From Acanthaster planci (Eukaryota; Echinodermata; Asteroidea; Valvatida; Acanthasteridae), in assembly GCF_001949145.1 (NCBI RefSeq), contig NW_019091431.1, forward strand, positions 319,971 through 383,970: a DNA stretch of 64,000 nucleotides, read 5' to 3'. The notes beneath the pieces are model-generated. The model ran no database searches, was not told the DNA's origin, and saw nothing but the letters and a program-made list of their open reading frames with translations. Each line of letters begins with the position of its first letter. The first letter of the stretch is position 1. Shown here piece after piece: positions 50,501-61,400 of the stretch. Made by a program: the position numbers and the translations under genes.

Positions 50501-53500
50501 TACACATGAAGACCACCTGACACCCAAAAAAAAAAATCATCTCATGGAAAACTGAATACGCCGTGTATTGAACCTGCATACATGTATTGTACATGTAGGC
50601 CTACATGTACAATACATGTACATGTGCAGGCACAAGGGACTTCCGGTAGGCCTACAATACAGTATTACATGTACATGTATGTTCATGTACATGCACATGC
50701 TTTCTTGACTGATCTACATGCACATGCAAACAGTTGAACTTGTTACATTGTATCTCATTCAGTTCATTTCACACATACAGTATGTACCTGTTCATGTTCC
50801 ATACCGCACCTGTACATATGTATGTACAGTATGTTAATTTTCAAGTACCATACAGTATTTGCATGTGTGAAGACAATGCACTCAAGATTTGTTTTCTTAA
50901 ATTGCAGTACTCGACATTTCAATCATGAATGCAAAAACTGTTTCATGTCCATTTACATACTTTACATGCATGTACCGGTACATGGACACGTTGTACATGT
51001 ACGTGTAAGTTGGTATCTTGAGTTTTGTACAGTTTATCCCAGGTTTTTCCAATGCATGAACGGTCAATTTGTGTTGCTTTCTTTCCTGAATTCATGGTAT
51101 AAAAAGTGTCATAAGAAGCAGCCTATACACTGATGTGAACTGATACATGTAATCACTAACTGTTCCATCACACAAAACCATGTTTCACCATTAACATGTA
51201 AATTGTTCATTGCATGAGCACCTATTGTGCTACTGCTAGTGATCTTGGCGTGCAAAATTCACTGAGACATTTTCAATGTACCGGTACATGTACCAGGCCG
51301 TGCTATCATTCCTTCATGCAAGTCTTAATTTGACTGCCGTTCCATGGTTCAGCTCCGGAGCGATTATTGACTTGTTGGTTGAGAGGAGGTTAGCACTACC
51401 TTGGTCAAGGTTACTGTGTCGTGTAATTTCTGCTTGTCTTTACTGACGGTTAAACCAAGACTTCGCATCCACTTTTATCTTGCACATAGGCTGAATTATT
51501 CATCGCAACTGCTATTGACTAACCTTGAGCATTACCTGATCCCAGTCCTTTAATATGTGGCTCTCAGGATTTTGGTATTAGTAGTATTTGAACAGATGCA
51601 GGATAATAATCTAACCATAATCAGATCATGATGGTCCAAAGGCCCTGCAGAACAAAGAACTTGTAATTGTTTCCACATTGTATACATGTGCATGTATAGT
51701 GTAAGGTTTGGGTAGATTCAAAGCAAATACCCAGTCCTCCCGAAGGAATTGTTTTTGCATCATGATGTACATTTATACCACTATAAATGTACAAATCTAT
51801 ACATGTAATGTTTTGATTGATCAAACGTACTGGTCGCTTCGGTCTCCATATATTAACGTTATTCCTGTTATGACTTCCTGATTCAGTATATCTACTATCA
51901 CTCTTCTCCCTGCTCAGGGAAGAATTGCATTTCTTCATTCATGCGTTGTGATTCCATTTACTGAATGTCGTCAAATTCCACAGTGCTGGACCTGCAGCTA
52001 ATGTCATGCTCTGGTGTTCCATCTGTCTCTTGTGTCAGCATGGTGACACATGGCTGCACACGGAGTCCGACAGGACAGGCGGCGTGTCATTCTGTGGGTC
52101 TTAATGTGCCACTTTGGGGGGGGAGGGGGGATAAGACTGTTGAGAATCTCAAAAGGTGTGAGACCGGTGTGTGGGTGTGCAGCGATGGGAATGAATATCG
52201 CAGGTATTGTCAAGGGGGTTCATCACAGGATTTGTCAGCGAGGGTGGTAAATAGTCCTGCAGTGTGAGATGTGTCGGCAGATACGAAGGCAGTTATCAGG
52301 GGGTTTGTGCTGGTGATTATTAACATGGGTGGAATGAGGCTTTGGTGTTGACGCGAGCTGGTGTTTTGAGATCACCTGGCCCAAGAATAACACACAGCAC
52401 ATCAATCAATGGCATGCAAGTGTGTCATACAGGCAAACATTACATCACATACTGTCTATGGATAAAGACAGTATGTCTTGTATAAAGCTATGCCTGGACA
52501 TGGAATGTGTGAACCTTTCATCGCACACATGGTGAGTTCTCCCCAAAGGGACATTCTGTACAATGTACATGTAAAAACATCACATTTGACTGCAAGAAAA
52601 CAGAAGCACTACATGTAACAGCCAGTAGGCTGAATTATAAGGCAGTTTCCATTTGAAGCATGAAAACGATTTACATGTACATGTATCCACCAAAGATCAA
52701 AATTACATTGTAAACTGGGCAGACATTCTTCAGTTTACAGTCTACATACTAATGTACATGTGCGTGAATGTTAGTCTGTGTCATGTGCAGAATTATTCAT
52801 ATGCAATGCCAAAAACCTAGTCTCAAACCAGTACCACTAGAAAAATATTTTTCAATGAAATTAAAATCCTTTTATTCAGGAGTTGATAACACCCTGTAAA
52901 GCCCAGCATCATTCAAAGATTGTCATTTGACAGTCTGCTTTTACACTCACTGCATCAGTCTGTGGGATAGTTTTTACGTTATTTATATGTAACAAATGGA
53001 AAGAGATATCATTGTTTTTCACGTAGCAAGAGACAGGCAGTGGCTTCCAAGTTCCAGCTTACAACCTTAGGTATGTTCAGTACACATTTGAACCGTCAGT
53101 TCACAAGATTTGATAATGAATGGAATTCTTTGAACAGAATTTTAAATCCAAGAAGTACCCAAACCGGAACTTCATGTCCCTGAAATCCCACTCCATAAAC
53201 ATTTACTGTATACCAGCACTACTTTTCTAATAAGTAGGCCCTGCACCCTNNNNNNNNNNNNNNNNNNNNNNNNNNNNNNNNNNNNNNNNNNNNNNNNNNN
53301 NNNNNNNNNNNNNNNNNNNNNNNNNNNNNNNNNNNNNNNNNNNNNNNNNNNNNNNNNNNNNNNNNNNNNNNNNNNNNNNNNNNNNNNNNNNNNNNNNNNN
53401 NNNNNNNNNNNNNNNNNNNGCATAACCTTGTTGGGTTCAGCGTAGTTATGGTTTTAAAACTGAAATTGTTTTGTTTCTCTTCCTATTGAGGCACAGATAT

Positions 53501-56500
53501 TAAACAGTGAAGTCATTCCTGAAAGCACGTATGAAAAAGCGATCACTTTCTAAGCACTTTCTAAGGATGATGGTAAAGTGATAATGCCCAGAAATTATAC
53601 TCGGGATGGTTTACATGTACGTGCGTTAGTGGGTATCACATCGCTGGCGAATGGTGCTAAATATAGCTCAGACCGAGCTATACCCCTACAACCGTCCCAT
53701 GAACTTACAACCTTCTCGATATTTCACAGTGCAAGTATCATTTCACTGTTTTGGAGAAAAATTTACCGTTAAAGGAATTTTATCAGCTACATGTATATAT
53801 ATATTTTAAGGTACCTACCAGTACAGGTGCCAGTAAAATATGACAAAATCTGCCTTGATTGATTTTGTGATTATAGGCATTACACAGTGCTGCAGTTGGT
53901 TGAAAATGATTGATTCAATTAAATGTATTTTTAAAAACAGGAAGCACATTTGGTGGATTATATACCGGTACATGTATGATATTAATTTCATTTTTTAGAG
54001 ACAAGCAGCAAAATTCACTTGGTGGTATTTGATACAAGAGAGAAAGACAATTTGAAGACCATGTACTGTAGCTGTACATGTGTATTTGTTCCTGTCATCA
54101 AATGGTGCTGTGCCTTCACTGAAACCTTGAAATCAAACCAGTATATCTGCTCAGCCTTTTGTGTGGAATGTCAGCAAACTGGCCGTTGAATCGCCACAGG
54201 GTTCCTTCCTTATTGGAATGCATGAGGTATTCTTTGCCTCACTACCCCCCAGGGAAAGCTATTTTCGTGATCTAAGGATGGCTACAAAAGATGAAATCTT
54301 CTCAATATTGTGCATGTACACGTTCAGCTGAAATTGATGGACAGTTTTCTGTTTTTCCCTCACCATGCCGGTGTAATTCACCTCTATTCATGGAATTAAA
54401 AAAAAAGATGTTGAATACGAACACCTACTACCATGACTACACATAGTACATGTGCATATCTGGTTAGTTGATTAATTTAGAAAAAGATATTGAGCAAACA
54501 GGAAACCTGAAATACATGTATGTAGAAATTAAATCCAAGTTTTTTTTACTTTAAACAGTGATTAGGTGTAGAGTACCGGTACTTGAAAATGACACTCAGC
54601 TCTGGGATAATGTGCAAAAATATCCTCTTTTCCTGTCAGTAGCTTTCAAAGAATTGAAACTTTTAGTAAATAATCTGTCGGTGGTTATTTGTTAGTCAAG
54701 TGATAAAGGCAGTTCAATGAGAAATTTATTTAAGAAATTTGCCTGTCATCTTTCAAGATGTTCAACTGTGAGGCTGTTGTGCTTTGTTTGAGAATAAATA
54801 TGAAGGAGTTTTAATGTTCAATTTTTACCAGTCGCAAAGATCCAGTAGGGAATATCATGATTTCCTTAGAAAAGCTTGGAATAGTATTTCATTTTTTTTG
54901 TGATGTTACACTTCAGGAGTCGCCATGTGGATGGAGGGTTAAGACTGAATATTATATTTGAGCCTTTGTTGTTTATTTTGTCTATGAATTTTCAGAGAAA
55001 GCTTCCTAACGTCCTGATTCCTATAATGCTGATTCTTTCAATCTGCTTACACATAGTTTAATTCCCTTCTCCCAATTCTGTCCTCCACAGCCCCCTCCAT
55101 TTGGCACATTTCCACCCTTTACTAACAGACAGGCAGAACAGACTAACGCTGGGCTAATATAACAATCAAATAAATGCTTCCTCCCACAGAGTTCTGCCAA
55201 GTGCCAACAATATTTGCTTAACACAAATGGCTTAGTTGTAATCAAAATACAGTACATGAATAAGGACTGGTTTTCTCTGTATTTGGTTACTTACAAGCAC
55301 ACATATACATGTATGTCCTGGGTACCATCTGAATTTGCTGTATACTAACCAACATTTTCTGCTTAACATCTCTGGGAAACTGTTGACATTGTTGTACATT
55401 GTACATGTATGTTTAACAATTGAATATGTTGTGGTTTGCAAAGTTAAGCCCTCGAGTTTCATTTTTTAAATAGTTTTTTCTGATTGAAATTCTTCACACC
55501 ATGTACATGTATTGCAAAGTGGGTGTGCTAGTTTCAGGCATGGGTTAAAACTTTGCTTGCAAATCCTTGTTCAATCAGTGAGTTGAGTGTTAAAAAGCTA
55601 TCAACATCTTTCCTAAAAACGTGCTAACCGTATGTCCATTTTTCAGAAAGGGGTCACTTCTGAGCATTTCTACGGTTTAAAAAATCTTCACATTTTACAG
55701 AAACCATAAAGGCCCCATTTAAAACAAAAGTACAAGACTTGTACATGTATGGAACTGGTATGAAACTGAGAATTTGTGAATTTGTGATGGGTATAAACAT
55801 CAGAGCTGTACATGTACCAGTATCAATCAAGGCAAGCAGCATTTCAGGATATACAAGTACTTCATACCGGTATGGCTATTGGCTAGTAATCATGTTACTG
55901 TACTAATGTCTAAGGTTGCAGGCCAGTAAATAGGTCCAAATTTGCCTGTGCGGACTGAGTCACGATTTGTAGGTTGTCAAATTCTCTGCTATTAGAGCAT
56001 TTTGTGGCATGTGGGCTGCATGGTTTGTTAAGGAGGATGGAATCCAGGGGCAGTACTGCCAGCTTGTATTTCTGAAGGTATCTGACCAAAAGGGGCCCTC
56101 CAAATTGCTGTACACATGTATGTTGCAATGGAGTGTAGGCATCAATTTTCAAAATTGCGATAGGCCTCATGACTATTTTAAGGGATGATTTTTCTCTGGG
56201 GAGAAGTATCTTCAAGAGTCATTGGCTAAGCCACTGAAAATTGAAAGGAAAATGAAAGATAATTAAGTAAGTTTTAATTTGATATGCAACACCTGTGAAA
56301 CTTGTGAGTATTTTCCCTGAGTTTTTGAAGTGGGAATATTTCACTGTTGTCTATGGCAGCTTATTTACTGGTCTGGACCCTAAGGACTAGTCTTGTAAAA
56401 GATTCACTACAAGATAGGAGTCTCTCAAAATAAAAATCCAGTTTCCACTGAAGCACATTAAGTGTATGTGTACATGTAAATGAATCACGGCAGAGGATAA

Positions 56501-58497
56501 GAAATAAACACCTGAACTTACAACCTGCTTTAACCCAAAGCTACAAGGGAATTTCTCATTTTGAGTCATTGGCTTCATTTTTCATCACTTTCATTCTGAT
56601 TCCATCAGCCATTTTGTCAAAATCTGAATTTCACCTCATTAGTAAACTCTTTTTGTCTTCTAACAAGTAATAAAATGCTTATTGCACTGTGTGATAGAGG
56701 TTTTGACTGCCTACTCCCTGTGTTTTTTTTTCTTCAAATGTTTTGCAGATATTCAGGACGCCTGTGTCTTGTTACCAGTTGATCAAAGTAAGCCCCAGAA
56801 ATCCTGTTTTTCATGTAAAGCCAAAAAAGTTCAATCCCCAGATTTGGGTTGTATGCAGGGAATTTGACATTTTGCTGCTGTTCACTTTGAGTTTGAAGAC
56901 CATGGTGACCGGAGACCTTTGCAGTGGTGGGGACAAAAGTTCATGAGTTTGACCCTTGACCTTATTTGACAAAGAAGAAAGAAAAATTCAAGCATACAAA
57001 ATGTGAGGCAGTTCTTTATACCCTGGTAACTTAAGCTTGCAGCAAGGGAGCATACTAATAACATGAATTTATATGAAATGGTACAGTTTATAATATCGAC
57101 AAAAAATGTGCAATGCATGTAGATGAATCTGGTTAATCTTGCTGTCCAACAGAAAAGAATTTCTGCCTCCGTACTTTTCCAAGATTTATTCTCCAGTCAC
57201 CAGAGTTTTTCAGCTTCCTAATGATCCATGCTAGATGTTACAATTACCCTGCATACCTTGTATTTCCACTGACACAATCATTTCAATCAAACTATGAATT
57301 GTGAATATTTTATTTGTGATCGATAAGCATGTGCAACAAGGCATGACCGGATTGCTGCAGTTATTTTGCCATACATCAGACAAACGTATTTGATTTTCCG
57401 GACAACGATAAAACTTTACATGTAACCATGTTGATATAAGATTTCCAGAGAGATCTTTAAATCAACTATCACAGTTTCTGAAATGAAGTAAAAAATAAGA
57501 TGCATTAGAGAATGATTTGTTTAGAATTTTTGTTTTGCCCGTTATTTCTAGATTTTTAGATTTTTTTTTACAAAGTCTACAAGACACAGGGCGTCTTGTC
57601 TGTTGCATGCACCCTGAATGCATTTTGGCTGAGTTCTTCCATCTCCCGCAGGGCATTATTTTCGTTATCTCTGTTAACTCGGTTTCCATTGAGTTATCAT
57701 GCAGGCAAATGTACATGCTTCAATGATTACAATGCACTATCAGTGATCTGCCACCCATTAATCAATCATTTTCTTTCTGGGTCACAAGAGGGCGCTATTT
57801 AGATGTAACACTTTCTCATGCTATGCTTTATGCTGTACAGTCTTGAGTGTTGTGTTGTGAATGCTGTATGTTATAGTGTAAGTTTTATCATTTATGTATC
57901 TGTTGCATCATTATTGGTAGATTCATCCTGCCAAATGTACTTAGATGTGGTGCAGGTTTTTCTTTTGGCATTTACAATGCCTGCAGAACAAGGATTCTGT
58001 GTGTAGATCTTTAAACTTCTTCACTTTCATCTGAAGTCGCTTGGTTCTGAGGTCATTGTAAAACTGAATATTCAAAAGGGTAATATTAAAACGCATCATG
58101 AAATGTTGTAGAATTGATAAAAAAAAGTTTTTTAGTGCTCAAATTTGATACCGGTAACTTCAGCCCAGAATTTCAGACAAAAAAAAATGGGCAAGTACTG
58201 CCCAGAAAATATTAGCACATCTTGCTTTGTGTTTTAGAATTTGGAGAGGATTGTGCAAGACATTTTTGTTGGTCATACATGTAGTTGTCTACAATTGTCC
58301 ACCATGCACAAAATACTCATGGAACCTTTTTTTTTTCACTTCTCTACTCATTAGACATTCAAGAATTCTATGAAGCTACACTTATGGATGGGAGCAAAAG
58401 TATTAACCAGAAAACCATGGAAACGCTGGAGGTTGCATCCAAATGGGAGCAGCAAACTTACACAACGCCTGCCCGAATGCCCATTGACAACTCTCCC
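38566..58497 (+). CDS. dlg: Discs large (MAGUK scaffold), L27-containing 5' end, partial
   Basis: Three coding exons: 38566-38584, 43058-43189, 58355-58497; the rest lies right of the window. The join gives 98 residues beginning MPVRKQEAHRALELLEDY, matching DLG1/SAP97 and especially Drosophila DlgS97 (also EAHRALELLEDYH, FKSRLFQALLDIQEFYE and WEK/Q). Residues ~4-64 are the L27 domain, which recruits partners such as CASK/Lin-2-like proteins. The PDZ1-3, SH3 and guanylate-kinase domains must be downstream. Introns are 4.5 and 15.2 kb. The start is fixed by the conserved MPVRKQ. Role: cell-polarity and synaptic scaffold. A candidate alternative exon lies at 56749-56787. Confidence 0.93.
38585..43057 (+). 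other. discs large intron 1
   Basis: 4.5-kb intron, GT at 38585, AG at 43057. Contains the partial telomere-ended element at 39742-39792. No hidden exon recognised. Confidence 0.8.
39742..39792 (+). repeat. Short telomere-ended element, partial copy 3
   Basis: Shares TCCTCCAATTTCA, ATGATTTTACAT and the end GGGTTAGGGCTAA with the copies at 1201 and 24567 but lacks the left tip. It lies in intron 1 of discs large. Confidence 0.5.
45445..45952. mobile_element. hAT-like non-autonomous DNA transposon (MITE)
   Basis: The left end begins TAGGACTGTACCAAATAACC and the right end, reversed, begins TAGGGCTGAGTCAATTCGAA, both running into ATTCGAATATT-type AT-rich inverted repeats. TAGGGCTG plus a TCGAATATTCG-like subterminal sequence is common in hAT MITEs. 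The 8-bp flanks (ACCGGTAA and TCTGCTAG) do not match, so ends or target duplication may be eroded. No transposase. Confidence 0.5.
50579..50620. repeat. Perfect 42-bp palindrome
   Basis: A 19-bp arm, TACATGTATTGTACATGTA, then GGCC, then its exact reverse complement. Flanking CCTGCA (left) and TGCAGG (right, after a 4-nt offset) extend the symmetry. It lies in discs large intron 2. Confidence 0.95.
53250..53419. other. Assembly gap (170 N)
   Basis: Run of N in discs large intron 2. The flanks show no obvious tandem repeat. Confidence 0.99.
56749..56787 (+). CDS. Candidate 39-nt alternative microexon of discs large
   Basis: A strong acceptor (T-rich tract then TTTTGCAG, ending 56748) and donor (AAAGTAAGC, GT at 56788) bound 39 nt with no stop in the required frame. 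Entering in phase 1 after the exon at 43189 and leaving in phase 1 into 58355, it would insert 13 residues, DIQDACVLLPVDQ, in the L27 region. It begins with an imperfect copy of the DIQE that starts the next exon. No transcript evidence; it may be a cryptic or pseudo-exon. Confidence 0.35.
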
Positions 58498-61400
58498 GTA
58501 AGTACAAAACTTATGACTTTTAACAAAGATGCAAAGCACCTCAAAATGAGTGATCTTAGGAATGCCACCATTAAAAATGAATGGCGCCCTCTGTTGTTCA
58601 AGAAATTAAGCACAACAAAGAAATTTGTTCCAGTTCCCCCAACATTGCCGTTGCTGTTGCCTTGTGTATTGAAAAAACAATGTGATACGGTACCATGACT
58701 GAAGCCTTTACTCGTATGAATTTGTTTGTCTATTCATTTTTGGTCTATCAATTTCTTATCACCTAGGATGAAGAAATTATGATGTGATGGACACTAACCC
58801 TTGGACCTGAATTCCTGTTTTATTTTCAAAATTAAATAATTTTTTTTTTTAAATGTACAATGGGTTGTCATGTTTATTGTAACTCAAACAACCGATTTAT
58901 TTCTGCTTGTAAAATTGTTGGATCTCAATGAACTTGTGGAAGTGATTGGCCAGTGAAGGCCACTATCTTATCCAAAGGCCACTTAATGTGACTGGCTTTG
59001 ACAGCCAGTCACATTAAACATGGTGTACAGGTACATCAGTACCGGGGTAAATTTCATCCTATTGTGATCACATTGAGATTTTTCAAAACCCTGTGTTGGA
59101 CATTGTACAATGTTGTGTCTTTACTGTGGGTAAGACTTGCACAAGTTTAACTTGTTCTTTTTCAATACCCAACGAGGTTATACGATGTTACTGACATCTG
59201 GCTTCTGAATCAGGTCAGAGGTCATTATTTCAACCTCAAAGTCCAGGAGATCAATGTTATATCCAGCTGTGTGGCAGTGATACAGGTAGGTTTCTGAGTT
59301 TCTACATCAGGTTCTGGAACACAGAGCTGAATGGAATACCGAATATATCAGCTGGATACAATCAGCCTCCTGAATTGAATGCTGGGATTTCTTCAGGTTC
59401 ATGTTTCTCGCAACGTTTGTACATGGAAATAACTTTTGATTGTTTTTACAACATTTGGTTTCATTTGTTCCATGTTTTGATGGAAAACATTCTGCAGAAT
59501 CACTTGTAAGGGATATACCGGACATGGACATATATTTTGCTCTTTTTCTCTTCAACTTCATAATTTCTGAGTGACTGTAACCTTCATGTATAGTTGAAAG
59601 ATTGGCTGATGCCACAATGCAAACAGCCACCCGAGCTGTTGTAATCAATGCCATCCATGACCCCCTACTCACTCCATCAATTTTCCTCCTTTTGCTTTAT
59701 GTCTCCCCCACCCTTCACCATCCATTAGTCATTGGTATCTCTTCGATCTACCCATGCTGAGATGGTCCAGTTATAATCTGGCCTTTTCTCTGTGCAGTTT
59801 CAACATTAATGTTATGTCATGCGTGTTTTCTAAAGGTGTCAGGTGCACTTCTGCTGTGTATATTTATGCCATCACTCCCTGTGAGGGGAATTTAATATTG
59901 CGACGCTATCTGTATTTTTTCCTCAAAATAGTTAATTGGCAAACCTGAGATGCTGTGAATCAATTTGACCTCACAGTTAGTGTTGCGGCTTTTCTTTCTG
60001 TTGCCGTAAAGCATGACCTAAAATTGATCGAAATGCTGTTTGTTTGAAGAAATATTCATGGAGTTCATCTGAACTTTTTCAAATTGAGGTAAGAAACTAC
60101 GGTCTGAGCAAATGGTTGAGGGCGCTATTCATAACATAATCATCTCACTACCACTGATAGTAGTGACAGTTTCTCAGAGGTGAGGACAAAAAATGAAGGA
60201 GTCATCTTGCTCCGTTCAGTCATATCCTTGCTCTATGATTCAGAAGATTGATTGTGCCTGCTAAGTCATGTGACCTACCGGTATTTTGGGTATCAATTTA
60301 CAGGGTACATCAACAAGCGTGGCATCCTCCCATAGCACAGTGTGTTTGGAGTGTGGTTAACAAAAAAATGAAGCCGATTTTCGGTTTCTTCCTCAGCACA
60401 TCAGAAGTCTGAGTATGTGGTAAATTACACTTATGACGCTCGCTGCTATAGGATTACACCATGTTTATTGATATTTGATACGCACTATACATGTACATCA
60501 CATGGCTTAGTGGGCGCAATCGATCTATTCCCTAAAATGATCAAAATGACAAGTACTGTACTAACTGCCATCAGCTCCGTGCAGGAACAACAAATGAAGG
60601 CGTGGTTTGCAAAGCAATGACAGCCCTTCACTGGGAACTTCCCATATGTGCAAACAGGATTTGCATGTTTGGTGTAGGACGTGCTGAGAAAGATGTGACC
60701 AGTTTCTGTTTGAACTTGTACCCTGAACTGCAAGGTACATGTACATGTATGTACCGTGGATGCATCAATGAGACCACTTGGAAACTTGCCTCTAGCATGT
60801 CTTGCCTTTGCCAGAGAGGGTGCACTTCGGCTGGGGGGGGTGGGGAGATCTATGCTGAGTAATTTCAAGCTCATATCATTATCTACGTGATTGTGACTGT
60901 AGCAAACAAGAATCTGCCTCCTGAAGTCGTTCAGAAGATTGTTTTAATCCAATTTGTAGGAGATAGATTCAGGTACAGGTTACATGTACATGTACCACTG
61001 ACTTTCATTTGAAATTGTGTACTGTGTACATTGTCATTGTGTTGGATCTAGATCTAGATGTTCACTGACAGATTGTACATGTACCATTCGAGTTTTGCAT
61101 TTAATTCCATAACTCCTTTGTTAATATGTAATAAAGGAAGATGTCAGTGGCCTCTAATGCATCTTCTAGTGGGTGGTCTTAAATCTGGATGCCGGCTTTC
61201 CCAAGTGATCACCTAATTACTGACCTTTGAGAGATGAGTGCCTGACTAGCAATGATTGGAATCTGTGCAGTGAGCTGACAAGGACATTATAATTATGTCC
61301 ATGGACTAGTAATGTATGTATGTCAATGTCTTAAAGTTAAGATGAACCCTCGGGTAGGGCTGATGGAACTACAAATGGAGGAATGGAGGTATTAATCTTC

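Larger units (their letters stand above)
44900..51310. repeat. Dispersed ACATGTAC-type palindromic microsatellite
   Basis: Short runs of overlapping TACATGTA/GTACATGTAC recur many times (for example near 45040, 45320-45350, 46970-47035, 49015-49065, 50580-50695, 50995). They are not one array but many small clusters, and are much denser here than in 1-9 kb. Confidence 0.7.
43190..58354 (+). other. discs large intron 2
   Basis: 15.2-kb intron, donor GTAAGT at 43190 and acceptor ending at 58354. Contents: a hAT-like MITE (45445-45952), dense ACATGTAC repeats, a 42-bp palindrome, an assembly gap, a G-rich run near 52117-52131, and one candidate microexon. No other gene on either strand. Confidence 0.75.

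Noticed and set aside
52117-52131. G-run as G-quadruplex
   Set aside because: One uninterrupted pair of G tracts; four separated tracts are not clearly present, and no promoter is nearby.
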